NCBI GenBank assembly: GCA_903923915.1
Contig: CAIXZI010000572.1
Location: forward strand, 1-11,987
Origin: an uncultured Bacteroidota bacterium
GTDB lineage: Bacteria; Bacteroidota; Bacteroidia; B-17B0; Aurantibacillaceae
Direction: 5' to 3'
Length of the DNA: 11,987 nucleotides
The translations under genes and the position numbers were made by a program. Shown piece after piece: positions 1-7,137 of the stretch. The stretch's first letter is position 1. Every line of letters starts with the position of its first letter. The notes beneath the pieces were generated by a model. It was not told the DNA's origin. It worked only from the letters and a program-made list of their open reading frames with translations, and did no database searches.

Positions 1-2
1 AT

Positions 3-1094
3 AAAGCCTATCAATATTATGTGTTATACAAGCAATACCGAGATAGTGTTTTAAACGATGAGGGCATTGAAAAACGAAAAGAACTTGAAATGAATTTTAC
101 ATTTGAAAAAGAAAGAGAGAAACAGCAATTAGAAGAAGATAAGAAAGAAGTAATACGAGCCGAAGAAAAAAAACGCAGTCTTATTTATATCATAATAAGC
201 ATTTGTGGTATTGTTGTTTCTGTTTTTATAGCCCTAACTATTTACCGCAGTTTTAAACGGAGCCAGAAAGCACATGCCATTATTTCTAAACAAAAAACAG
301 AAATAGAAAAGCAAAAACATTTTGTTGAAGAAAAAAACAAAGAAGTAATGGATAGTATTCATTATGCGAAGCGTATACAACGAGCACTACTCACATCTGA
401 AAATTATTTTAAAAAACACTTAAGTGATTTCTTTATCTTATATAAACCAAAAGATATTGTTAGTGGCGATTTTTACTGGGCTCTAAGTCTTAATAATAAA
501 TTTTATTTAGCTACCGCCGATTGTACCGGACACGGGGTGCCAGGGGCATTTATGAGTTTATTAAATATTTCATTTTTAAACGAAGTTATTATTGAGAAAA
601 AAATTACGCGTCCGGATTTAATTTTAGATGAAATACGCAACGATATTATTAAAGCACTTAACCCCGAAGGCAATGAAGCTGCAAAAGACGGCATGGATTG
701 CTCACTGTGTTGTTTTGATTTCGAAAAAATGGACTTGCAGATAGCTGCAGCAAATAACCCGGTGTGGGTAATAAGAAATAACACTTTGCTTGAAATTAAA
801 CCTGATAAAATGCCGGTGGGTATGTACGCAGATGACCCAAAACCTTTTTCGCTTCAGATTTTTAAACTCGAAAAAGGAGATACGGTTTACACGTTTACTG
901 ATGGGTATGCCGACCAATTTGGTGGTCCTAAAGGCAAAAAATTCAAATACAAACAACTTGAAAATAAGCTTTTAGAGATTAATCAAAAAATGATGTTTGA
1001 ACAAAAAGAAATTCTAGCACATACCTTTGATGTGTGGAAAGAAGGCCTAGAACAAATAGATGACGTTTTACTCATTGCCATCAAAGTATTTTAA
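3..1094 (+). CDS. SpoIIE-family (PP2C-type) membrane serine phosphatase, 5'-truncated
   Basis: Partial at its 5' end: the frame stays open to the window edge (first full codon at 3), so the GTG at 21 is not the true start. Numbering from that GTG, residues 1-50 are a charged, probably coiled-coil stretch that in Bacteroidota homologues usually follows periplasmic TPRs. Residues 54-75 are one membrane segment with a basic flank (YRSFKRSQK) that puts the C-terminus in the cytoplasm. A second coiled coil covers about 85-112, and a SpoIIE/PP2C domain about 135-357. PP2C metal ligands are visible: D150 in SGDFY, D167 in DCTGHG, D294 in DGYADQFGG, and D347/D348 in QIDD. The known family role is dephosphorylation of phospho-Ser/Thr proteins, often STAS anti-sigma antagonists; the substrate here is unknown. 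The stop overlaps the comF-like start (TAATG), which suggests translational coupling. Confidence 0.93.
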   Translation, partial: KAYQYYVLYKQYRDSVLNDEGIEKRKELEMNFTFEKEREKQQLEEDKKEVIRAEEKKRSLIYIIISICGIVVSVFIALTIYRSFKRSQKAHAIISKQKTEIEKQKHFVEEKNKEVMDSIHYAKRIQRALLTSENYFKKHLSDFFILYKPKDIVSGDFYWALSLNNKFYLATADCTGHGVPGAFMSLLNISFLNEVIIEKKITRPDLILDEIRNDIIKALNPEGNEAAKDGMDCSLCCFDFEKMDLQIAAANNPVWVIRNNTLLEIKPDKMPVGMYADDPKPFSLQIFKLEKGDTVYTFTDGYADQFGGPKGKKFKYKQLENKLLEINQKMMFEQKEILAHTFDVWKEGLEQIDDVLLIAIKVF

Positions 1095-1783
1095 TGAAAA
1101 ACTTTTTGTTGGATATAGCATCACTTGTTTACCCTCGTATTTGCAATGGATGCAATGACACGCTATTTAAGCACGAGCAATTTATTTGCAATAAATGCTA
1201 TGTATCCTTACCCAAAACAAATTATCATTTACAAAAAGAAAATCCGGTTCAAAAAATATTTTACGGAAGAGCAGATGTACAAGTTGCAGGTAGTTTTTTA
1301 TTATTTCAAAAAAAAGGAATCACCCAAAAGATTTTGCATGCTTTAAAATATAAAAACAAGCCGCAAGTAGCAAAAATATTGGGCAAATGGTATGCGCAAG
1401 ATTTAAAACAAAACAACACGTTTACTAATTATGATTACATCATTCCTGTCCCCCTTCATAAAAAACGTTTGCAAAAAAGAGGTTATAACCAAAGTGAATA
1501 TTTCGCTAAGGGATTAAGTGAGGGATTAAATATTCCCGTTATTACAGATGTGCTTATTAAAACCAAATTTACCGAAACCCAAACCTATAAAACCCGTGAA
1601 GAGCGGGTAGAAAACACATTAACATCATTTCATGTTCAAAATCCTGAAAAGATAAACAACAAAAATATTTTATTGGTTGATGATGTAATAACAACCGGCG
1701 CAACTACCGAAGCCTGTATTCTTCAATTACAAAAAAGCGCCAAAACAACAGTGGGCGTAGCTTCTATTGCTTATACGCTTTAA
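1094..1783 (+). CDS. ComF-family phosphoribosyltransferase-like protein
   Basis: This 229-residue protein has the full length and layout of the ComF family. A zinc-ribbon-like CxxC...CxxC knuckle (C17, C20, C32, C35) is followed by a type I phosphoribosyltransferase fold. The PRPP-binding loop is ILLVDDVITTGAT at about 192-204, with the acidic pair D196/D197. The family-typical VPLHKKRLQKRGYNQSE block lies at 119-135, and the TREERVENT segment at about 167-175 matches the conserved TRxxRxxN motif. In naturally competent bacteria ComF is a cytoplasmic protein needed for DNA uptake. In Bacteroidota it is a common stand-alone gene whose enzymatic substrate is not established, and no competence genes are nearby. 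The ATG at 1094 shares one base with the upstream TAA stop, which supports this start. I am confident of the family, less of a competence role. Confidence 0.93.
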   Translation: MKNFLLDIASLVYPRICNGCNDTLFKHEQFICNKCYVSLPKTNYHLQKENPVQKIFYGRADVQVAGSFLLFQKKGITQKILHALKYKNKPQVAKILGKWYAQDLKQNNTFTNYDYIIPVPLHKKRLQKRGYNQSEYFAKGLSEGLNIPVITDVLIKTKFTETQTYKTREERVENTLTSFHVQNPEKINNKNILLVDDVITTGATTEACILQLQKSAKTTVGVASIAYTL

Positions 1784-1813
1784 GAAATATTTGTTAAATT
1801 TACCATCCTGACC

Positions 1814-4141
1814 ATGCGTAAAATTTACCATATATTATTTTTTTGTTTTTGTCTAACTCGCATACAAGCGCAGCAAAGCAATGCCATTTATCAAAATTAC
1901 GAAGTTTATTTAGGAGACACCATCAACAAAGTTGACAAGGCCGGTAACAAGCAAGGGCGTTGGATTTATTTTGGAAAAGATAAAAAAGGTTGGGTGCACC
2001 ACTTATTTAATCACAATCAAATTGTGGAAGAAGGACAATATGTAAATGGCAAGAAACACCACATTTGGAAATCATATCACCATACCAATAAAATAAAAAG
2101 TGAAATAACCTATGTTAATGATGAGCCGGATGGATCAGCAAAATTTTATAATCCGGATGGAAAAATAATTTTAGAGGGAAATTTAAAAGACAAAAATTTT
2201 ACCGATGAGTATTATGTTTTTGATGGCAATGGAAACAAAATAATTAAAAAAGCAAGTCCGGAACCACGCAACGGCTATCTTGATTTTAGCGGCGCTATCC
2301 TAAAATCAGGTAAACCAATAGAAGGAATAAAAATTGCCGTTCTACGAAATGATTTTGAAATTCGCGAAATTACTACTAATGCCGATGGAGTTTTTAAATT
2401 AAAACTCGAATTAAATTTTGACTACACCTTACGCTTTTCAAAAAAAGGATTAAACGAGCAATCGCTTTTAATTAACGCATTTACACATAACGATTACGAC
2501 ACTTCTATTTATATTTTAAACGATTGGAAAATTACTATGTTTGATAACCTGGCAACTGCTGCTACTACCGAGTTGTTTGGCTTTTTGTTAAACAAGCCTT
2601 CGGGCAAAATTTACTTTAATAAACGTAAGAAAAAATTTATGGCAGATGGAGGTTATATTCATTTATTTAAACAAGAATTTAACGGCATAAGCGAAACCAC
2701 TAAACTAATGTTGGCAAAGGCTGCCGAAGACAATAAAAAATTGGAAATAGAAAATTTACGCATTGAGGCCGAAAAAAAATCTAAAGAAATTGAATTTCTA
2801 AAACAAGCGCGGCAATTGCAAGAAGCCGATTTAAAAAAGAAAGAAATAGAAATACATGCGCAACAGCTTGAAGCAGAAAAACAAGCCAGCGAAGCAGCCG
2901 TAAATGCCAAAGAAAAAAAAATAAAAGAACTTTTATTAGAGCAAAAACAAGCCGAGCTGCATAAAAACGAGTTAGAATCTCAGCAAAAAGCAAAAGAATT
3001 AGAACACATGGCGTTGCTCAAAAAAATGCAGGATATGCAAATTGAACAGCAAAAACAACAGATAAGCAAAACATCAAGTCAGTTAGATGAGGAAAAGAAA
3101 CAAGAAGAAATTGCAAATAAAGAACTGGATGTTGTTAATCGCGAGAAAAAAGTAAAAGATGCCGAGTTAAAACAAAATCTGTTATACACCAATTTTTTGT
3201 TAGGAGGATTAGGTATTGTCGCTGTTTTCTCCTTCTTTTTGGTGCGTAACATCCAACAAAAAAAGAAAGCAAATCAATTGCTTGTACAACAAGCTTCTGA
3301 AATAGAATTACAAAAAAATCAAATAGAAGAAAAAAGTAAAATCATTGAGCAAAAAAATGTAGAAACAGAGCAAAGTATACTTTACGCCAAACGTATTCAG
3401 TTTGCTATACTTCCGCCAACTCATGAAATTCAATCCCACTTAACTAATTTTTTTATTCTTTATAAACCCAAAGATATTGTAAGTGGAGATTTTTATTTTT
3501 TCTCTGATATCCATACAAACCACAAAAAAGATATTATACTGGCAGCTGTAGATTGCACCGGACATGGAGTTCCTGGGGCATTTATGAGCATGGTGGGTAA
3601 CGAAAAATTAAAAGATGCTGTTGATATTAGTCACGAACCCGGTAAAATTTTACAAGAATTAAACTTAGGAATTAAATCAGCTCTTCGTCAATCTGGCGAT
3701 GCAACTTCTACGCGCGATGGCATGGATGTTTCTTTATGCGCTATACCAACTGCTTTAAGTAATAACAATAGTGTACAAATAAAATACGCAGGTGCAAATC
3801 GACCATTGTGGGTAATAAAAAACAGGGCTACCGAAGTTGAAGAAATAAAAGCAACCAAACACGCTATTGGAGGCTTAACGTTAGATAATCAGGTATTTGA
3901 AGAACACCAAATTGATTTACAAAAAGGAGATACTTTTTATTTGTTTAGCGATGGCTATGCCGATCAGTTTGGAGGGCCTAATCGTAAAAAATTAATGACA
4001 AAAAAGTTCAAAGAAATTTTAGTTTCTATTCAAAATTTATCCATGCCTAAACAACAAGAATACTTAGGTAATTTTATCGAAGAGTGGCGTGGTAATAACG
4101 AACAGATAGATGATATACTGGTTATTGGCGTAAGAGTTTAA
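1814..4141 (+). CDS. Sensor SpoIIE-family phosphatase with MORN-like, CarboxypepD_reg-like and coiled-coil extracytoplasmic region
   Basis: 775 residues. A signal peptide (about 1-19, ending IQAQ) is followed by MORN/YwqK-like Gly-Trp/Tyr repeats (about 45-145) and a carboxypeptidase-regulatory-like beta domain (about 155-235). Next come a region I do not recognise (236-292), a very long Lys/Glu/Gln coiled coil (about 293-455), and one membrane segment (about 456-478) with a basic cytoplasmic flank. A short coiled coil (480-520) leads into a SpoIIE/PP2C domain (about 540-775). Metal ligands are D559 (SGDFY), D580 (DCTGHG), D713 (DGYADQFGG) and D766/D767 (QIDD). The catalytic half closely matches the truncated phosphatase upstream, while the N-terminal half is unrelated. 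This suggests periplasmic or envelope sensing coupled to cytoplasmic dephosphorylation; signal and substrate are unknown. It lies 30 nt after the comF-like gene, so co-transcription is plausible. The start is chosen because it supplies the signal peptide. Confidence 0.92.
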   Translation: MRKIYHILFFCFCLTRIQAQQSNAIYQNYEVYLGDTINKVDKAGNKQGRWIYFGKDKKGWVHHLFNHNQIVEEGQYVNGKKHHIWKSYHHTNKIKSEITYVNDEPDGSAKFYNPDGKIILEGNLKDKNFTDEYYVFDGNGNKIIKKASPEPRNGYLDFSGAILKSGKPIEGIKIAVLRNDFEIREITTNADGVFKLKLELNFDYTLRFSKKGLNEQSLLINAFTHNDYDTSIYILNDWKITMFDNLATAATTELFGFLLNKPSGKIYFNKRKKKFMADGGYIHLFKQEFNGISETTKLMLAKAAEDNKKLEIENLRIEAEKKSKEIEFLKQARQLQEADLKKKEIEIHAQQLEAEKQASEAAVNAKEKKIKELLLEQKQAELHKNELESQQKAKELEHMALLKKMQDMQIEQQKQQISKTSSQLDEEKKQEEIANKELDVVNREKKVKDAELKQNLLYTNFLLGGLGIVAVFSFFLVRNIQQKKKANQLLVQQASEIELQKNQIEEKSKIIEQKNVETEQSILYAKRIQFAILPPTHEIQSHLTNFFILYKPKDIVSGDFYFFSDIHTNHKKDIILAAVDCTGHGVPGAFMSMVGNEKLKDAVDISHEPGKILQELNLGIKSALRQSGDATSTRDGMDVSLCAIPTALSNNNSVQIKYAGANRPLWVIKNRATEVEEIKATKHAIGGLTLDNQVFEEHQIDLQKGDTFYLFSDGYADQFGGPNRKKLMTKKFKEILVSIQNLSMPKQQEYLGNFIEEWRGNNEQIDDILVIGVRV
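2690..3247 (+). other. Long coiled coil plus transmembrane segment within the phosphatase
   Basis: This stretch encodes residues about 293-478 of the second SpoIIE phosphatase. It contains about 160 residues dominated by Lys, Glu, Gln, Ala and Leu with few Gly and almost no Pro, as expected for an uninterrupted helical coiled coil, followed by the hydrophobic segment at about 456-478. By topology (signal peptide before, basic residues RNIQQKKK after), the coiled coil should be on the periplasmic side. A straight helix of this length would reach a long way into the periplasm, which is an inference from composition, not a structure. Confidence 0.7.
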
Positions 4142-4147
4142 TGCAGC

Positions 4148-4669
4148 ATGAATATCAAAGAAGCTCTTTTACAAGAACATTCTAAAAAACAATGTCTTAA
4201 AATTGTTGCCTATGTAAGCGATGATAAAAAATTATTTGCCGAATTAATTACATTGATGCTCACAGGAGAATACAGAGTAGCGCAGCGGGCCGCTTATTCG
4301 GTTAGTTACTGCGTGCAAAAATATCCCGCATTAATAAAACCCTGGTTTGGTAAAATGATTAAAAAATTGGGCGACAAACAAGCTCACGACGCCATAAGAA
4401 GAAATGCCCTGCGAATACTGGAAGATGTTGATATACCCGAAAAATATTGCGGATTGCTTTTTGAAATAAGCAATAATTACTTGCATGATATAAATGAGCC
4501 TATTGCCGTAAGAGCCTTTTCTATTGGTGTTATGTTTAACATCGCTAAAAAATATCCAGACCTTAACAATGAAGTAAAACATAATGCCGAAAGCCTTTTA
4601 CACTGCGGCATACCTGCACTTGAAAGCAGAGGCAGAAATATTTTAAAGCAAATTAAGAATCTATCTTAA
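4148..4669 (+). CDS. Small HEAT-repeat-like helical protein, function unknown
   Basis: 173 residues, no signal peptide, no membrane segment, probably cytoplasmic. The pattern is paired amphipathic helices typical of HEAT/armadillo-type repeats: RVAQRAAYSVSYCVQKYP at 43-60, DAIRRNALRILEDV at 81-94, AVRAFSIGVMFNIAKKYP at 120-137, then a closing helix with a CGIPALESRGRNIL segment. Small proteins of this kind occur in Bacteroidota and are usually annotated only as hypothetical or HEAT-repeat proteins; repeats of this class generally bind proteins. The ATG lies 6 nt after the phosphatase stop, so the two are very likely co-translated, and it could be a partner or adaptor of that phosphatase (inference from position only). 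An ATG at 4141 overlapping the upstream stop is in another frame and is not the start. No catalytic motif is visible. Confidence 0.82.
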   Translation: MNIKEALLQEHSKKQCLKIVAYVSDDKKLFAELITLMLTGEYRVAQRAAYSVSYCVQKYPALIKPWFGKMIKKLGDKQAHDAIRRNALRILEDVDIPEKYCGLLFEISNNYLHDINEPIAVRAFSIGVMFNIAKKYPDLNNEVKHNAESLLHCGIPALESRGRNILKQIKNLS

Positions 4670-4676
4670 TTAAAAT

Positions 4677-6974
4677 TTAGTTTGCAGCAGTGCCAACAAA
4701 AAACCCGTTTTTGTAAACATTAATGGAAGTTAGTTGTCCGTTTTGATTATAGACATAATTTTTTCCTTCCATAAATCGGTTGTCTTTAAAAACGCCATCT
4801 TTTGTTTTCTGATGATTTCTGTTATACAAAACATAATACCCATTTAACATAGCGGGAAGTTGTTGGTCTTGCAACACTTCATCTTTAGATACCGAAAGTG
4901 TTTGCGTGTTTGGATTTACATTTACAGGTTGGTTTATTGGCGTTGCAACAGGCGCTGGACTTGGTATTGGAGCGGGGCTTGAACCAGCCGGCGGACAATT
5001 AGCCAACCCTGCTTTTGCTTGAGCATGATTTGGGTTTAACTGCAAACACCTTTCAAATGATGAACGTGCACGCGCATAATCGCCTAAAGAAAATGCCGCA
5101 CCGCCTAAGTTGTACCATATTTCAGGGTCTTGTGGAAATATTTTTGATGCGCGATCAAACCAATACAGCGAGTTTTGTAGTTTTTTATCCTTAGCATCCT
5201 GAAACGCCTGTTGTATATACACGTTTGATAATACACGGTAGTAACTTACCAAATACGGATTGCTTGGGTATAAACGATAAGCTGTTCCCCAAATTTCTTC
5301 GGCTTTGTTATAATCACGTAATTTAAAATACGCCAAACCTAAGTTTAAATATCCGTTTACATATTTTGGGTGCAATTGCAAAGCATGATCTAAGTAACCT
5401 CTAGCCTTTTCTAAATATTCTTTTTCGTGCGCTTTGTTTTCTGGGCGTTCAGATAAATCTATCCAACGTGCGCCCGCGTTACCTAAACATAATACAGAGT
5501 TTGGCATAACATCTACATCATGCGTAAACAACGTAATATCATTTTTCCAAACCTCGTTACGGGTTATGGTTCTAATACCGCATAAAACCACCAATACTAA
5601 AAGCACCGTCCATAAAATAGCTTTGTGCGTTGTAACAGATGTGATTTTCTTCCTAGCTTCTTCGGTAAAAACCCAGGCTATACAAACCGCCCAACCTAAT
5701 GAGGAGTGAAAGATTAATCGTTCTCCCATAGTAGCACCAATATCAATTAATAAATTGGCAATCATTAAAAAGTTAGCAAAAAAGAAAACCAAGCCCCAAG
5801 CAACCGGGTGTTTTCTACGAAATAATTTGTAGGTAAGAACAGCAAGACCAATGTAAATACCTAATGATAACCATACTTCCGGGCTTGTAAAATGACGATA
5901 CGGAATACTGTTGTACGAATAATCTGAGCTTAAAACATAAGGGAAGAACAGCAGTATAAAATACTTTAACCATACAAAAACTTTGGTAGCTTTCATTTGA
6001 TCTCCGCGCGCCAATAAATAAGGGTTGTTTAATAATTCCGTATCCGGTATACCTGTTTTAGCCACTACTATAGAAAAACGTATCATAAAGTAAACCGCTA
6101 AAGCTGCGCCTAATGCAAGAAACAGTTTAAAGAATTTACTAAAAGTAAAATTATCTGTTAATAAATAAAGTGTAGCAGGTATAACCAAGACTAAAGTTAC
6201 CGCGTACTCTTTTGATAGCAGCGCTAAAAAATAATTTACCGCACTCCACACCATGTATTTGGTTTGCTTGGTTTCGGCATACTTAAATATATTTATAAAG
6301 GTTAAGCATATAAATATCATAGAGAATATCTCATCCCTACTCTTCATATTAGCCACAACCTCTGTATGTATTGGGTGTATGCAAAACAACAAGGCTGCTA
6401 CAAAGGCCATATCGGGGTATTTGCTAAACAAATGGTTTTTAAACATGGCATATATCAGCAATACGCAAAGCACATAAAACAATACGTTATTAAAATGTCG
6501 CATTACACAACCTTTAGTAAGGCAATCATTATCGTTATATAAACCATCTTTGTTTATATCCTCATCGGCATCTGGTTTACCGTTTAAGTTTTCATCCCAG
6601 CAATTAGCGGGCGGCAAATGTCCATCAGGGTATTTACCAATAAACTCTTGCTCAATAGCAAAACTTACAATAGATAGCGGACGATAACGACCACCCGCCA
6701 ACTGCGCCTTAGCATTCATTTGCTTATAAAAACTGTGGTAGGCATCGCGTTTCATAATACTATCTATTCCACCAATACCCTCCATTACGTACTCGTTTTT
6801 ATGAATAACAATCCCGTCATCCAGCGCAAACTCGTTTTTAATAGTGTTTATGTAAAAAATAAAGCCAATTAGGCCTAAAATAATGTACGGAATAATGGGT
6901 TTACTAAACGGAAAAAGCGTGTACGGGTTTATAGTAGGTATAAATAAATCAGAGTTGGTTTTTTGTTTAGCCAT
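4677..6974 (-). CDS. TMTC-like (DUF1736) GT-C-type membrane protein with TPRs and MORN-like C-terminus
   Basis: 765 residues. A first membrane helix (about 28-44) is followed by an outward loop with an acidic pair (D52/D53 in FALDDG), the position of the catalytic Asp in GT-C glycosyltransferases. The loop then holds GGRYRPLS (94-101), an unusual Asp/Asn-rich insert (about 112-156), and many further membrane helices up to about 467. Further family hallmarks are HPIHTEVVANMKSRDE (200-215), typical of TMTC/DUF1736 proteins, and GATMGERLIFHSSLG (413-427). The exported C-terminal part has TPRs (clear at about 537-570 and 616-650), a Pro/Ala-rich linker (about 660-685) and a MORN/YwqK-like tail (about 711-760). 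Eukaryotic TMTC1-4 are ER O-mannosyltransferases using dolichol-phosphate-mannose; a similar polyprenyl-sugar-dependent protein glycosylation in the inner membrane is inferred here. Donor and target are unknown. It converges on the HEAT-like gene with 7 nt between stops. Confidence 0.88.
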   Translation of the reverse strand: MAKQKTNSDLFIPTINPYTLFPFSKPIIPYIILGLIGFIFYINTIKNEFALDDGIVIHKNEYVMEGIGGIDSIMKRDAYHSFYKQMNAKAQLAGGRYRPLSIVSFAIEQEFIGKYPDGHLPPANCWDENLNGKPDADEDINKDGLYNDNDCLTKGCVMRHFNNVLFYVLCVLLIYAMFKNHLFSKYPDMAFVAALLFCIHPIHTEVVANMKSRDEIFSMIFICLTFINIFKYAETKQTKYMVWSAVNYFLALLSKEYAVTLVLVIPATLYLLTDNFTFSKFFKLFLALGAALAVYFMIRFSIVVAKTGIPDTELLNNPYLLARGDQMKATKVFVWLKYFILLFFPYVLSSDYSYNSIPYRHFTSPEVWLSLGIYIGLAVLTYKLFRRKHPVAWGLVFFFANFLMIANLLIDIGATMGERLIFHSSLGWAVCIAWVFTEEARKKITSVTTHKAILWTVLLVLVVLCGIRTITRNEVWKNDITLFTHDVDVMPNSVLCLGNAGARWIDLSERPENKAHEKEYLEKARGYLDHALQLHPKYVNGYLNLGLAYFKLRDYNKAEEIWGTAYRLYPSNPYLVSYYRVLSNVYIQQAFQDAKDKKLQNSLYWFDRASKIFPQDPEIWYNLGGAAFSLGDYARARSSFERCLQLNPNHAQAKAGLANCPPAGSSPAPIPSPAPVATPINQPVNVNPNTQTLSVSKDEVLQDQQLPAMLNGYYVLYNRNHQKTKDGVFKDNRFMEGKNYVYNQNGQLTSINVYKNGFFVGTAAN
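4680..4844 (-). other. MORN/YwqK-like C-terminal tail of the TMTC-like protein
   Basis: Residues about 711-765 show alternating aromatic/Gly strands (NGYYVLYNRN, KDGVFKDNRFMEGKNYVYNQ, NGQLTSINVYKNGFFVG), the pattern of antitoxin-YwqK or MORN-like repeats. A Pro-rich linker with repeated SPAP/PxP units separates it from the TPRs. The same kind of repeat opens the extracytoplasmic half of the SpoIIE phosphatase at 1814. Function is unknown; such repeats are thought to be beta-hairpin binding modules. Confidence 0.6.
6507..6641 (-). other. Asp/Asn-rich, Cys-flanked insert in the first extracytoplasmic loop (possible Ca2+ site)
   Basis: Residues about 112-156 of the TMTC-like protein contain two back-to-back D-x-(N/D)-x-(N/D)-G-like loops, WDENLNGKPDADED and DINKDGLYNDND, bracketed by C125, C151 and C156. 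This spacing resembles the calcium loops of EF-hand, dockerin and thrombospondin-3-like repeats, also seen in Bacteroidota surface and phage-tail proteins. The paired cysteines would suit disulphides in an oxidising periplasm. I see the residues directly; metal binding is inferred. Confidence 0.55.
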
Positions 6975-6995
6975 AATTTTCTAAAAATTGAAACA

Positions 6996-7003
6996 CAAAT
7001 ATA
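6996..7003 (-). promoter_or_regulatory. Candidate Bacteroidota -7 element for the TMTC-like gene
   Basis: Read on the minus strand this is TATATTTG, an exact match to the Bacteroidota -7 consensus TAnnTTTG, with its inner end 21 nt upstream of the ATG at 6974. No TTG lies at the usual 17-23 nt spacing upstream; the nearest TTTTG is only about 10 nt away. The call rests on the -7 box and position alone and predicts a 5' leader of roughly 15 nt. Confidence 0.4.
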
Positions 7004-7069
7004 GTTTTTTTAGCAAAATTGAGGGTACTACTGCTTAATATAATTAACCGCCCCTATATAACTTCTTTT

Positions 7070-7137
7070 GGGCGTTCCGCTGATTACAGCAGCGGGCCTT
7101 TCGCGCTGCACGGCAGCTTGCTGCAATCCCTAACGCA
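7070..7137. repeat. GC-rich intergenic multi-hairpin element
   Basis: A compact GC-rich island in an AT-rich gap between two minus-strand genes. Outer arms GCGTT (7072-7076) and AACGC (7132-7136) are complementary. Inside are a perfect 6-bp stem CCGCTG/CAGCGG (7077-7082 with 7090-7095, 7-nt loop) and a 5-bp stem GCTGC/GCAGC (7105-7109 with 7113-7117, 3-nt loop). The latter can switch to pair GCAG/CTGC (7113-7116 with 7121-7124). The whole can fold as a closed three-way structure on either strand. The framing GGGCGTT...ATCCCTAACGC resembles an intergenic repeat type I associate from memory with Bacteroidota genomes, but I cannot confirm copies here. It lacks a T-tract, so it is not a classical intrinsic terminator. 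A dispersed repeat, RNA processing site or attenuator are all possible. Confidence 0.6.

Noticed and set aside
1767..1793. Possible promoter before the second phosphatase (TTG 1767-1769, AATATTTG 1786-1793)
   Set aside because: The -7 box has the wrong first base and the spacer is only 16 nt. Co-transcription with the comF-like gene explains expression as well.
2659..2993. Minus-strand open frames within the coiled-coil region
   Set aside because: They are shadows of the Lys/Glu/Gln-rich coding strand, with Ser/Phe/Leu-rich low-complexity translations and no start context or domain.
4141..4150. ATG at 4141 overlapping the phosphatase stop as the start of the next gene
   Set aside because: It is in a different frame from the HEAT-like protein. 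The frame that encodes the helical repeats starts at the ATG at 4148.
5434..6477. Plus-strand open frames inside the TMTC-like gene
   Set aside because: They lie fully within a well-supported membrane protein gene and their translations show no recognisable domain.
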